Below are positions 1 through 8,954 of a stretch of 64,000 nt of DNA, one piece after another; position 1 is the first letter of the stretch; every line of letters begins with the position of its first letter. The DNA is taken from contig NZ_PCPR01000009.1 of the NCBI RefSeq assembly GCF_002979775.1, forward strand, positions 1-64,000, in the 5' to 3' direction. The notes below the pieces were generated by a model. It was given only the letters and a program-made list of their open reading frames with translations. It did not search any database and had not been told where the DNA came from. The position numbers and the translations under genes were made by a program. Origin of the DNA: Arthrobacter sp. MYb23 (lineage in GTDB: Bacteria; Actinomycetota; Actinomycetes; Actinomycetales; Micrococcaceae).

Positions 1-756
1 CAACCGGCTGTGATGGTGGTCATTGCCGCAGCTGCGGTGGGGCTCGTGCTGGGGGCTGTGGGCATCGTTGACCACTTGACGCCGGATGCCTACACAGAGC
101 AACGGGCTGTGGAGTCCGCCATCGCTCCACGGGAAGAGGCCCCTTCGACGCCCGCGCCCTCACTAACCACCGCGCCTTCACCAACCACTACGCCGTCTCC
201 AGTCATCCCCGAGCCAGCGGGGCCGGCTGTGCCGCCGTCCGTGGACGAGCAACCAGTTGAAGTGCCGCCCGTGGTGGAAGAAGAACCCGTGCCGGAGGCT
301 CCGGCGAAACCACCGATCGTGCCGGTCCCTGCTCCCGTACCAGTTGCCACATCATCTGCCGAGCCTTTGGTAGTTCCGCCGGCGGCTGCTCCAGCGGTTG
401 TCAATGGCTCTGCTCGGGAGGCCGGGGACACTCACTCCAACGGCACCGTCATGGAAATCGACTTCAGGGTCTCCGGAGCCGCCCCTCTGAGTACGGGCAG
501 AGCGGTGTTCTCAGTGGGAAAGAACTCGTGGATAGTTGAGGACTCCTTTCGGGCACCGGACGGATGGACCTGCACCTTCGAGAGCCGGAGCGTGGTCAGC
601 TGCTCCACCGACTCTGTGCAGCGCACTGATCTTAGCTTTCAGCTTGGAGCAAGCCTCAAGCACGGCAAGTACGAGCCCAATAAGGATGAAAGGATCCTCA
701 CCTACACGCTGAGTGGACCGGGGCTGGCTTCGAAAAGGTTCACTGCCGTGTACTGA
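1..756 (+). CDS. Pro-rich membrane-anchored or secreted protein, 5' partial
   Basis: The reading frame is open to the window edge, so the true start probably lies upstream; the first in-window starts are GTG at 10 and ATG at 13. A hydrophobic Ala/Val/Gly segment (residues 2-20 from 10) looks like a membrane anchor or the end of a larger N-terminal region. A Pro/Thr/Ser/Val/Glu-rich linker of about 100 residues follows, typical of wall-spanning stalks. The C-terminal 110 residues look like a small beta-sandwich with two Cys (WTCTF and VSCST) that could form a disulfide outside the cell. I do not recognise the family and infer no function beyond a surface location. Confidence 0.6.
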   Translation, partial: QPAVMVVIAAAAVGLVLGAVGIVDHLTPDAYTEQRAVESAIAPREEAPSTPAPSLTTAPSPTTTPSPVIPEPAGPAVPPSVDEQPVEVPPVVEEEPVPEAPAKPPIVPVPAPVPVATSSAEPLVVPPAAAPAVVNGSAREAGDTHSNGTVMEIDFRVSGAAPLSTGRAVFSVGKNSWIVEDSFRAPDGWTCTFESRSVVSCSTDSVQRTDLSFQLGASLKHGKYEPNKDERILTYTLSGPGLASKRFTAVY

Positions 757-835
757 GCCGAACTTGGCCGTGCGGATAAGAAGCCGTGCCGATTAATGAC
801 TGTGTTCCCCTCCTCGCGGGGCGTACCCTGAGCCC

Positions 836-1156
836 ATGGGGATTGAGGCAGTGTTTTCGGCCGCAGTCAGTCTGGCGCTCATTGTGGGTTCGATCTGGGC
901 CGGCACGCGGCTGGTGCAGAAGGGCGTTCCTTCAAAAGGAGCAACCGGCACCCTGGGGAGTGTTCTCTCCATGATCGAGCCGGCCACGGGTGCGCCCACC
1001 CGAATGGAAGCGGCCGCAGCCGTTGAAGAGATGAGGCAGCGCCGGCACGAGTCCCTGTCCGCAGGCCCGGGCACGGCAGGCCGGGAAGTATTCGGTGGAA
1101 GAGTGGTGCTGCCACGGCCTTCCGGGCAGTCAGCAGATGGCCACGCCAAAATCTGA
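836..1156 (+). CDS. Small single-pass membrane protein, unknown function
   Basis: A 106-residue protein with one N-terminal transmembrane helix (about residues 4-24, ending in GTRLVQKG) and a polar Ala/Arg/Glu-rich tail. It sits 80 nt after the secreted protein and 117 nt before ppc, on the same strand. No Shine-Dalgarno sequence is evident before ATG 836. No domain is recognisable. Actinobacteria commonly keep such short anchored proteins, but nothing here indicates a role. Confidence 0.5.
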   Translation: MGIEAVFSAAVSLALIVGSIWAGTRLVQKGVPSKGATGTLGSVLSMIEPATGAPTRMEAAAAVEEMRQRRHESLSAGPGTAGREVFGGRVVLPRPSGQSADGHAKI

Positions 1157-1273
1157 GACACATTCCTTGTGTTGAGTTAGGTGCGGGTAAGATCCCGTAG
1201 GAAACATTAGTAATCCGGCTCACAGTATCCAGCGCAGTGTACGGGCCCAACCAGATCCCGAAGGTAAGTATCT

Positions 1274-4072
1274 ATGGTTCACACTGCCCATCAAGACACC
1301 GATCTCGCTGCCGAACTGCGTGCCGACGTACGTCGTGTTTCCACGCTTCTCGGCGAGTCCCTGGTCCGACAACACGGACCGGAGCTGCTCCAGCTCGTGG
1401 AGCAGGTGCGCTTGCTGACCAAGGAGTCCAAGGAAGCCGCCCGGGGCGGCGCGGATGCTACCGGCCCATGGAGCGCGCACGACGTCGTTGCCCAGGTCCG
1501 CGAGCTGCTCGCCTCCCTGCCGCTGGACCAGGCCACGGATTTGGTCCGTGCCTTTGCGTTCTACTTCCACCTCAGCAACGCGGCCGAGCAGGTCCACCGG
1601 GTACGGGGGCTGCGCACCCGGCAGGAAAAGGACGGATGGCTGGCAAAAGCGGTCTCGGAGATCGCCGGCCAGGCTGGCCCGCAGGTCCTGCAGGATGTGA
1701 TTAACGAACTCGACGTCCGCCCCATTTTCACGGCGCACCCCACCGAGGCCTCCCGCCGCTCTGTACTGGACAAGGTCCGCAAGCTTTCGGACGTGCTCGC
1801 CGAGCCCACCACGGAGGGGACCTCAGCGCGGCGTCGCCAGGACCGTCAGCTCGCCGAAATCATTGATCAGATGTGGCAGACCGACGAGCTCCGCCAGGTG
1901 CGCCCCACTCCCGTGGATGAGGCACGCAATGCCATCTATTACCTGAACAGCATCCTCACCGATGCCATGCCGGAGATGCTGACGGACCTTTCGGAGCTTT
2001 TGGCTGAGCACGGTGTCTCACTGCCGGCTGCCGCCGCACCTTTGAAGTTTGGTTCGTGGATTGGTGGTGACCGCGACGGAAACCCGAACGTTACCGCCGC
2101 CGTCACCAGGGAGATCCTGCAGCTGCAGAACCAGAATGCTGTGCGCATCAGCATTGCCTTGATTGACGAGCTCATCTCCGTGCTCTCCAACTCGACGGCT
2201 CTCTTTGGGGCCGACCAGGAACTGCTGGACTCGATCGCCACGGACCTCAAGAACCTCCCCGGCCTGGACAAGCGCATCCTTGAACTGAATGCCCAAGAGC
2301 CGTACCGGCTCAAACTGACCTGCATCAAGGCCAAGCTCATCAACACCGGTCGCCGTATCTCAGCTTCGACGTATCACGAGCCGGGCCGCGACTACGCCAC
2401 AACTCCCGAGTTGCTAGCCGAGTTTGGATTGCTTGAGGCCTCGCTGCGGAACCACTCCGCCGGGCTGGTGGCGGACGGTGCCCTGGCCCGCGTCCGACGG
2501 GCGATCGCTGCCTTTGGTTTGCACCTGGCAACCTTGGACATCCGTGAACATGCTGATTACCATCACGATGCCGTGGGGCAGCTTGTGGACAGGCTCGGCA
2601 CGGAAAAGCCCTATGGCGAGCTGACGCGTGAGGAACGCTTCACGTATCTGGGCGCAGAGTTGGCTTCCCGCCGTCCCCTCTCCGGCCACCCGATCAAGCT
2701 TGAGGGCACTGCAGACGGAACGTACGACGTCTTCCGGAGTATCCGCCAGGCCCTGCACACCTACGGCCCGGAGGTCGTGGAAACCTACATCATTTCCATG
2801 ACCCGCGGCGCTGATGATGTTCTGGCAGCAGCAGTTCTTGCCCGCGAGGCCGGCCTGATTGATCTCTTCAGCGGCAAGCCCCATGCAAAGATCGGCTTCG
2901 CTCCGCTGCTGGAAACGGTGGAAGAACTCCGGGCTTCGGCTGAGATTGTGGACCAGCTGCTGTCCGACCCGTCCTACAGGGAACTTGTCCGTCTCCGCGG
3001 AGATATCCAGGAGGTCATGCTTGGTTACTCCGATTCCAATAAGGAATCCGGCGTGATGACCAGCCAGTGGGAGATCCATAAGACCCAGCGCAAGCTGCGC
3101 GATGTGGCTGCCAAACATGGCGTCCGGGTTCGTCTCTTCCATGGCCGCGGCGGATCCGTTGGCCGTGGTGGCGGACCCACCTACGATGCCATCATGGCCC
3201 AGCCAAACGGCGTGCTTGAGGGTGAAATCAAGTTCACGGAGCAGGGCGAGGTTATCTCGGACAAGTACTCCCTGCCTGAACTCGCCCGTGAAAACCTGGA
3301 GCTTTCCCTGGCCGCGGTGATGCAGGGCTCGGCACTGCACCGCACTCCGCGGACTTCGGAGGATGAGCGTGAGCGGTATGCCAACGTCATGGAAACCATC
3401 TCCGACGCAGCGTTCGCCCGGTACCGCACGCTGATTGACGACCCCCAGCTTCCGGCCTACTTCCTCGCCTCCACACCGGTGGAGCAGCTGGGTTCCTTGA
3501 ACATCGGCTCGCGTCCCTCCAAGCGTCCGGACTCCGGTGCTGGACTCGGTGGCCTGCGGGCCATTCCGTGGGTTTTCGGCTGGACGCAGTCCCGCCAGAT
3601 TGTTCCGGGCTGGTTCGGCGTGGGCTCCGGTTTGAAGGCTGCCCGCGAGGCCGGAGACACGGATCAGTTGCTGGAAATGATGGACCGCTGGCACTTCTTC
3701 CGCTCGGTCATCTCCAATGTGGAAATGACCTTGGCCAAGACGGACATGGAAATTGCGGGTCACTACGTTTCATCGCTGGTCCCGAAAGAACTGCACCGGC
3801 TGTTCCATATGATCCGCGATGAGTACGAGCTCACTGTTGCTGAAATTGAGCGGCTTACCGGCGAGATCGAACTCCTCGATGCCCAGCCGACGTTGAAGCG
3901 TTCACTGGAAATCCGCGATCAGTATCTGGACCCGATCAGCTATCTGCAGGTGGAGCTCCTTCGGCGCGTGCGCGAGGAGCAGCTCTCAGGAGGCGAGATT
4001 GATGAGCGGCTTCAGCGGGCCATGCTCATCACCGTCAACGGCGTAGCCGCCGGCCTCCGCAACACCGGCTAG
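1274..4072 (+). CDS. ppc: Phosphoenolpyruvate carboxylase
   Basis: Carboxylates phosphoenolpyruvate with bicarbonate to oxaloacetate, the anaplerotic feed of the TCA cycle, in the cytoplasm. The 932-residue length is normal for bacterial PEPC. Diagnostic motifs are visible: [10 protein letters not shown] with catalytic His155, [23 protein letters not shown] near residue 585, the glycine-rich [14 protein letters not shown] near 622, and the C-terminal LRNTG that reaches into the active site. The start is ATG 1274, about 117 nt after the previous gene, so it probably has its own promoter; a TAAGAT at 1188-1193 could be the -10 element but is weak evidence. A strong palindrome follows the stop. 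Confidence 0.98.
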   Translation: MVHTAHQDTDLAAELRADVRRVSTLLGESLVRQHGPELLQLVEQVRLLTKESKEAARGGADATGPWSAHDVVAQVRELLASLPLDQATDLVRAFAFYFHLSNAAEQVHRVRGLRTRQEKDGWLAKAVSEIAGQAGPQVLQDVINELDVRPIFTAHPTEASRRSVLDKVRKLSDVLAEPTTEGTSARRRQDRQLAEIIDQMWQTDELRQVRPTPVDEARNAIYYLNSILTDAMPEMLTDLSELLAEHGVSLPAAAAPLKFGSWIGGDRDGNPNVTAAVTREILQLQNQNAVRISIALIDELISVLSNSTALFGADQELLDSIATDLKNLPGLDKRILELNAQEPYRLKLTCIKAKLINTGRRISASTYHEPGRDYATTPELLAEFGLLEASLRNHSAGLVADGALARVRRAIAAFGLHLATLDIREHADYHHDAVGQLVDRLGTEKPYGELTREERFTYLGAELASRRPLSGHPIKLEGTADGTYDVFRSIRQALHTYGPEVVETYIISMTRGADDVLAAAVLAREAGLIDLFSGKPHAKIGFAPLLETVEELRASAEIVDQLLSDPSYRELVRLRGDIQEVMLGYSDSNKESGVMTSQWEIHKTQRKLRDVAAKHGVRVRLFHGRGGSVGRGGGPTYDAIMAQPNGVLEGEIKFTEQGEVISDKYSLPELARENLELSLAAVMQGSALHRTPRTSEDERERYANVMETISDAAFARYRTLIDDPQLPAYFLASTPVEQLGSLNIGSRPSKRPDSGAGLGGLRAIPWVFGWTQSRQIVPGWFGVGSGLKAAREAGDTDQLLEMMDRWHFFRSVISNVEMTLAKTDMEIAGHYVSSLVPKELHRLFHMIRDEYELTVAEIERLTGEIELLDAQPTLKRSLEIRDQYLDPISYLQVELLRRVREEQLSGGEIDERLQRAMLITVNGVAAGLRNTG

Positions 4073-4082
4073 CAAACGCTCA

Positions 4083-4159
4083 CTCACATCCCTCGGGATT
4101 CCCCGGTTCCCTCTCTCACCCGGTGAGAGAGGGAACCGCTCAAGGGCGCGGGATGTGAG
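4083..4159 (+). terminator. Nested palindrome downstream of ppc, probable terminator
   Basis: The inner arms 4104-4120 and 4122-4138 are 17-bp perfect complements. Outer 10-bp arms (4083-4092 and 4150-4159) are also perfectly complementary, with 11-nt gaps on each side, so the element is symmetrical over 77 nt. It lacks a T-tract, which is common for actinobacterial terminators. It lies between ppc and the next gene on the same strand. Confidence 0.7.
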
Positions 4160-4178
4160 AGAAGGTTAGGGTAGTGGG

Positions 4179-4484
4179 ATGCCGTCGTTCCAGACCAAGT
4201 TGAAGATCACTGGCCTCAAACCGGGCAACGCACCTGAATCGGTGATGGCCGCTGCGGTGGAAGCGCTGGAATCCCGCCACCACGTGGAATCGAACCAGCT
4301 GGACATCGTGGGCGGAGTACCCCAGCTCAGCCTCCGCTTCACAGTGGACGACCGCGATTACTTGGGCGAGAACCACGAGGCCCGGACGTCGGCAGCCATG
4401 ATGCGTGACGCCGTCGAGCGCGTTGCTTTGACCGGAAGCCTCTACGTGCTGCGTCGTAGCCGCGGACGTTGGTCACCCGTCTAG
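4179..4484 (+). CDS. Conserved small hypothetical protein
   Basis: A 101-residue soluble protein with no signal peptide or membrane segment. The pattern (KLKITGLKPGNAP start, an amphipathic helix with EALESRHH, then two beta strands around LSLRFTVDD and a C-terminal basic LRRSRGRW) suggests a small alpha/beta domain. It starts 20 nt after the ppc palindrome and converges on the dedA-like gene. I do not recognise the family. Confidence 0.6.
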   Translation: MPSFQTKLKITGLKPGNAPESVMAAAVEALESRHHVESNQLDIVGGVPQLSLRFTVDDRDYLGENHEARTSAAMMRDAVERVALTGSLYVLRRSRGRWSPV

Positions 4485-4504
4485 AATCCGTCTGAACCCA
4501 AACG

Positions 4505-5149
4505 CTACTCGGGCTGCGGGACGTCGCCGGGCTTGTCGGCGTCGAACGGTTCGTCCACGGGGGATCGGTTGCCGCGGCGCCGGGTGACAATCAGTCCCAC
4601 CACCACGCCGATCACCAGACCCAGTCCCACTCCAATGAGTGAACTGGCCCAAAAAGGAAGCTTGGTGGTGGAGCCGGTGAAGTATCCCAGGCCGACCTGC
4701 CACACGGCCCACAGAACTCCGCCCAGCCCTGCGCAGAGGCTGAACCCGCGCACCGAGACGTTGGCGATGCCTGCCGCAGATGAGGTGGCGAGCCTGCCGC
4801 CCGGGATGAAGCGCGCCCCGATGATGGCGCCATAGGTTGAGGAGCGTCCGGCTTTTGCGATGGCCTCGTGGATCCCTCGGTGGACGCGACGGCCCCAGGC
4901 CCACCTGTCCAGAACGTGGCTGATACGCCGTTTGAACAGCATGAACACCGCCATGTCACCCAACCAGGACGCGAACGCAGCCAGGAAAAGGATGAGCCAG
5001 AAGTTCGTGTGGCCGTCGGCTGCGAGCGCCCCGCCAGTGATGACCACCATTTCGGAAGGGATGGGCGGGAAGATGGCGTCGCCCAGCACAATGGGGACGA
5101 TCCACAGGTAAATCGCGGATCCCCAAGTTTCCGGGGCAGTGATGTCCAT
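4505..5149 (-). CDS. DedA-family membrane protein
   Basis: A 214-residue polytopic membrane protein of the DedA (SNARE-associated/VTT) superfamily, whose members act in lipid flipping and envelope homeostasis. The signature RFIPGGRLATSSAAG is present, as are several hydrophobic helices and a conserved acidic stretch near the N terminus (PPIPSEMVV). The frame is open further upstream, but MDITAPETWGS at 5149 matches the usual family N terminus. It is divergent from the macro-domain gene with only 54 nt between starts, so the promoters must overlap. The tail is acidic and Pro-rich. The transported lipid cannot be told from sequence. Confidence 0.9.
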   Translation of the reverse strand: MDITAPETWGSAIYLWIVPIVLGDAIFPPIPSEMVVITGGALAADGHTNFWLILFLAAFASWLGDMAVFMLFKRRISHVLDRWAWGRRVHRGIHEAIAKAGRSSTYGAIIGARFIPGGRLATSSAAGIANVSVRGFSLCAGLGGVLWAVWQVGLGYFTGSTTKLPFWASSLIGVGLGLVIGVVVGLIVTRRRGNRSPVDEPFDADKPGDVPQPE

Positions 5150-5203
5150 GGGCACAAGGTACCGTACTTGCCGTGTCCGCCGCTTCGGAGTGAGACTGGC
5201 GCC

Positions 5204-5773
5204 ATGCGAATCGACATTCTGCACGGCGACCTCACCACACGCACTGTTGACGCGATCGTCAACGCCGCTAACTCCTCTTTGCTTGGCGGCGGGGGAGTGG
5301 ACGGCGCTATTCACAGGGCCGCGGGCGGGGAATTGCTTGAGGCGTGCCGCGAGTTAAGGCGGACGGAACTGCCGGACGGACTTCCGGTGGGTTCGGCTGT
5401 TGCGACTCCCGCTTTTCGGCTTCCTTCGCGTTGGGTGATCCATACTGTGGGACCCAACAGGCACGCCGGACAGGCAGATCCGGCCCTGCTGGCCTCGTGC
5501 TTCCACGAAAGTTTGATGGTGGCGGCTGAGCTTGGTGCGCGGTCAGTGGCGTTCCCCGCGATCAGCGCCGGAATTTACGGTTGGGATTCCCGCCAGGTGG
5601 CGGAGGTGGCGTTCGACGCCGTGAGCTCTTTTTCGTCGTCGTCTACAGCGAGCGCCGCTTCGGACAGCGGGCTTGAGTTGGTGGAGTTCGTGCTGTTTTC
5701 GGAAGACACGACGGCGGTGTTCCGGGCAGTGTTCGATTCCTCACCGGGGGTTGATTCCTCACCGGGAGACTGA
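5204..5773 (+). CDS. Macro-domain protein (O-acetyl-ADP-ribose deacetylase type)
   Basis: Macro domain of about 170 residues that binds ADP-ribose and, in YmdB/MacroD-type members, hydrolyses O-acetyl-ADP-ribose or mono-ADP-ribosyl esters. The hallmark NAANSSLLGGGGVDGAIHRA occupies residues 20-39, and the second phosphate-binding loop FPAISAGIYGW follows near residue 118. The start at ATG 5204 (MRIDILHGDL) fits the family; the frame is open upstream but that stretch is antisense to the dedA-like gene. A short Ser-rich segment precedes the last helix. It is cytoplasmic, and no ADP-ribosyltransferase partner is adjacent. Confidence 0.93.
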   Translation: MRIDILHGDLTTRTVDAIVNAANSSLLGGGGVDGAIHRAAGGELLEACRELRRTELPDGLPVGSAVATPAFRLPSRWVIHTVGPNRHAGQADPALLASCFHESLMVAAELGARSVAFPAISAGIYGWDSRQVAEVAFDAVSSFSSSSTASAASDSGLELVEFVLFSEDTTAVFRAVFDSSPGVDSSPGD

Positions 5774-5787
5774 GCCTCCGGGCAAAT

Positions 5788-6447
5788 TCAGGCTGGTTCC
5801 GGCGTGGGGCCCCGTGGCGCCTCAGCAGCGCGCTTGTGCCCTAGGAATTTGCCTGCCTTGAAGTACCAATAGGGCCACATGACCCATGATGCAGCCCCGG
5901 CCACGACGCCCGCGCCCATGATGACGTAACGGAGCCACTCCGGCCCGGGAATGAGGAAGCCGACGACTGCCACGGGAAGCCCGGTCAGGAGGGCGCCGCC
6001 GATGAACCGGCCAAGCTTTGCGAGCCCATTCGGGTAGTCCTCACTATGGAGAAGGTTGTTGTTCGCCACGAGGAACCAGAGCCCCTGGATGACGATTGCG
6101 GTGACGGAAATTGCTGTTGATGGTCCAAATTCCAGGACCTTGAGCACCAGTAGCGTCGAACTCGTGGCCCCGGCTGCGCAGGCTGCCACAGTGACCCACT
6201 TCAACGGTTCACTCCAGGGCGTTGCAGGGATGCGCTTGTGGATCTGGAGGATTACCGGGATGGCCAAGAGGTTGAACACAGCCCCGGTGGCATCATTGAT
6301 GGTCCCGAAAACAAAGGGGCCTCCCTTGGGCACTTCCACGGCGTACATGGCGGCGAGGGTTGCGACGCCAACAGCACCCACGGCAGCAGCCGAATAGGCG
6401 AGGGCAGCTGTGGTTCTGTCCCCGGGTAGCTCACCTGAATTGTTCAT
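5788..6447 (-). CDS. Integral membrane protein, unknown function
   Basis: A 219-residue protein with about six predicted transmembrane helices and short loops, including a Gly/Pro-rich region around VEVPKGGPFVFGTINDATG between helices 1 and 2. The C-terminal tail is short and basic. It converges on the macro-domain gene, 14 nt apart. There is no recognisable transporter or enzyme signature. It may be a stress-type or lipid-associated membrane protein, but that is only a guess. Confidence 0.7.
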   Translation of the reverse strand: MNNSGELPGDRTTAALAYSAAAVGAVGVATLAAMYAVEVPKGGPFVFGTINDATGAVFNLLAIPVILQIHKRIPATPWSEPLKWVTVAACAAGATSSTLLVLKVLEFGPSTAISVTAIVIQGLWFLVANNNLLHSEDYPNGLAKLGRFIGGALLTGLPVAVVGFLIPGPEWLRYVIMGAGVVAGAASWVMWPYWYFKAGKFLGHKRAAEAPRGPTPEPA

Positions 6448-6524
6448 TTCCTGCTCCCGAAAACTACCCCAGCATCCTCATGGTAGTCCTGGCCGGAGTC
6501 GCGTGGAATGGGTTGAGGAAGTTC

Positions 6525-7454
6525 TCAGCCGTGCGCTTCGCTGAGCTCCAGTTGGCTTCGGTATTCCACGCGGTGCATGGTGATGGGGTCCACGAAAGTG
6601 ATGCCTCGGGCCAGCAGCTGCAGGGGCTTGGTGTAGTCGTCCGGGGCTTTGTCCAGCAGGTCCGGGTAGAAGGCGTCGTTGACGATTCCCAACCCCAGCG
6701 AGGCCATGTGCACACGGAGTTGGTGCGTCTTTCCGGTGTGTGGCTCCAGCCGGTACAGCGCGCGCTGGTGAGTTCCGGCGTCGAACGTTTTGGTCTGTTC
6801 GATGCGCGTTTCGGCATTCGGTTCACCGGGGATGACTTCGGCGAGCAGGTAACTGCGGGACTTGGTCATGCGGTTGCGGACCACTGCGGGGTACTCGACG
6901 GCGGGAAAACCTGCGGCGGGCGTCGCGGCGGACACGCACTCGTATTCCTTCTGGACCTGGCGCTTCTCGAAGAGGACCTGGTACTTGCCGCGGGTTTCCG
7001 GGTTGGTGGAGAGCAGCAGCAGGCCGGCTGTCATGCGGTCCAGCCGGTGCATGGGGATGAGGTCCGGGAGGTCGAGGAGTTTCCGGAGCCGGACCAGCGC
7101 GGATTCCTGGATGTAGGTGCCGCCGGGGGTGGTGGGGAGAAAGTGCGGCTTGTCCACCACGAGGATGTGCTCGTCTTGATGGAGGATGCTGATTTCCACG
7201 GGCAGCCGCGTCTCCGGCGGGAGCGTGCGGTAATACCAAATGAAGGTGTGGTCCTCCAGTTTGGTGCTGCGATCCAGGGGGATTCCGCCCTCGCCTACGA
7301 TCTCGCCGGCGTCGAACCGGTCCTCGATGCCTTGGGGATCGATGTGTCCCCAGCGGTGCATCATGTAGTCCATGGCGGTGGTCCACGGGCCCTCGTCCGG
7401 CAGGCGCAGGCGGGTCGCGTTCACGCCGTCGCGAACGGGGAGGGGGGATTGCAT
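6525..7454 (-). CDS. RluA-family pseudouridine synthase
   Basis: Isomerises specific uridines in rRNA or tRNA to pseudouridine. The RluA signature MHRLDRMTAGLLLL is present with catalytic Asp near residue 139, preceded by HILVVDKPHFLPTTPGG (the VxKPxG motif in degenerate form) and followed by GKTHQLRVHMASLG. The length of about 310 fits. In-frame starts GTG 7457 and ATG 7454 are adjacent; I prefer ATG. No Shine-Dalgarno is obvious. The N-terminal 80 residues resemble an S4-like or family-specific extension. The exact target base cannot be assigned. Confidence 0.93.
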   Translation of the reverse strand: MQSPLPVRDGVNATRLRLPDEGPWTTAMDYMMHRWGHIDPQGIEDRFDAGEIVGEGGIPLDRSTKLEDHTFIWYYRTLPPETRLPVEISILHQDEHILVVDKPHFLPTTPGGTYIQESALVRLRKLLDLPDLIPMHRLDRMTAGLLLLSTNPETRGKYQVLFEKRQVQKEYECVSAATPAAGFPAVEYPAVVRNRMTKSRSYLLAEVIPGEPNAETRIEQTKTFDAGTHQRALYRLEPHTGKTHQLRVHMASLGLGIVNDAFYPDLLDKAPDDYTKPLQLLARGITFVDPITMHRVEYRSQLELSEAHG

Positions 7455-7567
7455 CACCGGACAATTCTACCGGGGACGTTGCGGGGCCCGCTCTGCGCCC
7501 CAATTTGCGCGCGAAGCACGCGCAGCAGGCCTCGCAACGGAAGAGCTAACCGAACACAAAAAAGTTC

Positions 7568-7597
7568 TTGACAATAAAAGTTGTCGGTAAGCATACT
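7568..7597 (+). promoter_or_regulatory. Sigma70-type promoter with embedded inverted repeat
   Basis: TTGACA (7568-7573) and CATACT (7592-7597) are 18 nt apart. GACAA (7570-7574) and TTGTC (7581-7585) form an inverted repeat over the -35 element and spacer, a plausible autoregulatory operator. The start codon at 7604 lies about 7 nt after the -10 element, so the transcript would be leaderless. Confidence 0.65.
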
Positions 7598-7603
7598 TGA
7601 AGC

Positions 7604-8269
7604 ATGTTGGACATCGAAGTGATCGAGGACCCGGCCGCGGCGGAAGCCTCGCTGGACCCCATTCGTACCCGCATCCTGCGGGAGCTCGTGGAGCCGGCGT
7701 CCGCCACACAACTGGCCGCGAAGGTAGGACTGCCCCGGCAAAAGGTGAACTATCACCTCAAAGCCTTGGAGCGCCACGGACTCGTGGAGCTTGTGGAGGA
7801 ACGACGCAAGGGCAACGTCACCGAGCGGGTGCTGCGTGCCACGGCGGCGTCCTACCTGATCTCGCCCGTCGCCCTGGCTTCCGTGGCGCCTGACCCTCGG
7901 CGGTTCTCTGACCGGTTTTCGGCTTTCTGGCTGCTGGCACTGGCCTCCCGCACTGTGCAGGAGATGGGCAAACTCATTGCCGGTGCTGCGGTGGCCAAGA
8001 AGAAGCTGGCCAGCTTCGCGATCGACGGCGAGATCACTTTCCGCTCTGCTGCCGAACGGTCAGCGTTCGCGGAAGAGCTCGGCGTAGCGGTGACTCACCT
8101 CGTGGATAAGTACCACGACGGCGGTGCCGCCGCAGTGGCGGACGGTGCACGTAAGCACCGCCTCGTCGTCGTCCTCCACCCTGCACTTAAACCCACGGCA
8201 CTAAAACCCACCTCAACAGATACAGCCTCCCCGGAGCATTCAGCAGAAAAGGATCAAAGCAATGACTGA
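7604..8269 (+). CDS. ArsR-like winged-helix transcriptional regulator
   Basis: A 221-residue cytoplasmic regulator. The winged helix-turn-helix covers residues 16-80: DPIRTRILRELV, ASATQLAAKVGLPRQKVNYH as recognition region, then the wing with VEERRKGNVTERV. The C-terminal half is a helical domain of unknown ligand. It overlaps the following SRPBCC gene by 8 nt, so the two are translationally coupled. This HTH plus AHSA1/SRPBCC pairing is a recurrent arrangement in which the regulator controls the partner. The inverted repeat in its own promoter suggests autorepression. Confidence 0.88.
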   Translation: MLDIEVIEDPAAAEASLDPIRTRILRELVEPASATQLAAKVGLPRQKVNYHLKALERHGLVELVEERRKGNVTERVLRATAASYLISPVALASVAPDPRRFSDRFSAFWLLALASRTVQEMGKLIAGAAVAKKKLASFAIDGEITFRSAAERSAFAEELGVAVTHLVDKYHDGGAAAVADGARKHRLVVVLHPALKPTALKPTSTDTASPEHSAEKDQSND

Positions 8270-8954
8270 CAACCGGAAATTCGAAATCGAAGCGGACGTC
8301 GAACTGCCCGGCACTCCCGAGCGGGTATGGCAGGCGGTCACCAAGGACACGCCGGCGTGGATGTTCCCCACGGATCAGTGGCCTGACGTCAAGACCACGG
8401 AGGAATACCCCAGCCACCTGGTGTCCCGGATGGACGGTCCTGACGGATGGTTCAACCAGTTGGAGCACATCCTTGAGCCGCTCGAAGGTGGCCGAGCCAA
8501 GCTGCACTACGTTCACAGTGGGATCTTCGCCGACAACTGGGACGAGCAGTACGACGGCGCCAGCAAGCACACCGAGTTCTACCTGCACACCCTGGGCCAG
8601 TACCTGCGGTATTTCGACGGCAAGCCGGTGGTCTTCACGGACATCCAAGCGCCGGCGTCATCGCAGGCCGCGGACGGTTTCCTGCAGCTGAAGAAGGCCC
8701 TTGGTGTGGACGGAACGGCCGCCGGTAGTGCAGTGGATGTGGACGTCGACGGCGTTGGCCGGCTTAACGGCGAAGTGGACTTTTCCAACGAGAACTTCCT
8801 GGGCCTGCGGACTGCCGACACCATGTACCGCTTCTTCGGCAGGAACGCTTTCGGCGCTCCGGTGGGCATGACGGTGCACGAGTTCAGCGGCTCCGCCGAT
8901 TCGGAACTCACGGCCAAGGCCTGGGGCGCATTCCTGGAGAAGGTGTACGCCTAA
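8262..8954 (+). CDS. SRPBCC (AHSA1/START-like) protein
   Basis: A 230-residue protein beginning with the typical first strand and helix of the START/Bet v1 fold (IEADVELPGTPERVWQAVT). Such domains form a hydrophobic cavity for lipids or small aromatics. The C-terminal half (from about residue 145) repeats the mixed alpha/beta pattern and may be a second degenerate START unit (GVGRLNGEVDFSNENFLGL). Co-transcribed with the HTH gene. Its stop codon overlaps that of the convergent TetR gene. No ligand can be named. Confidence 0.85.
   Translation: MTDNRKFEIEADVELPGTPERVWQAVTKDTPAWMFPTDQWPDVKTTEEYPSHLVSRMDGPDGWFNQLEHILEPLEGGRAKLHYVHSGIFADNWDEQYDGASKHTEFYLHTLGQYLRYFDGKPVVFTDIQAPASSQAADGFLQLKKALGVDGTAAGSAVDVDVDGVGRLNGEVDFSNENFLGLRTADTMYRFFGRNAFGAPVGMTVHEFSGSADSELTAKAWGAFLEKVYA

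Noticed and set aside
1167..1193. ppc promoter from TTGTGT and TAAGAT
   Set aside because: The spacing is only 15 nt and other -35 choices are equally weak, so it is mentioned with ppc but not called.
2414..3763. A 449-residue minus-strand open frame antisense to ppc
   Set aside because: It is a high-GC shadow of a certain gene, with no ribosome site and no recognisable domain. The same reasoning removes the long antisense frames at 6360-7571, 18740-19849 and 54272-55291, and the alternate-frame run at 23213-24682.
4868..5203. Longer N terminus for the macro-domain protein
   Set aside because: The upstream extension is antisense to the DedA gene and has no similarity to the family; MRIDILHGDL at 5204 is the usual start.
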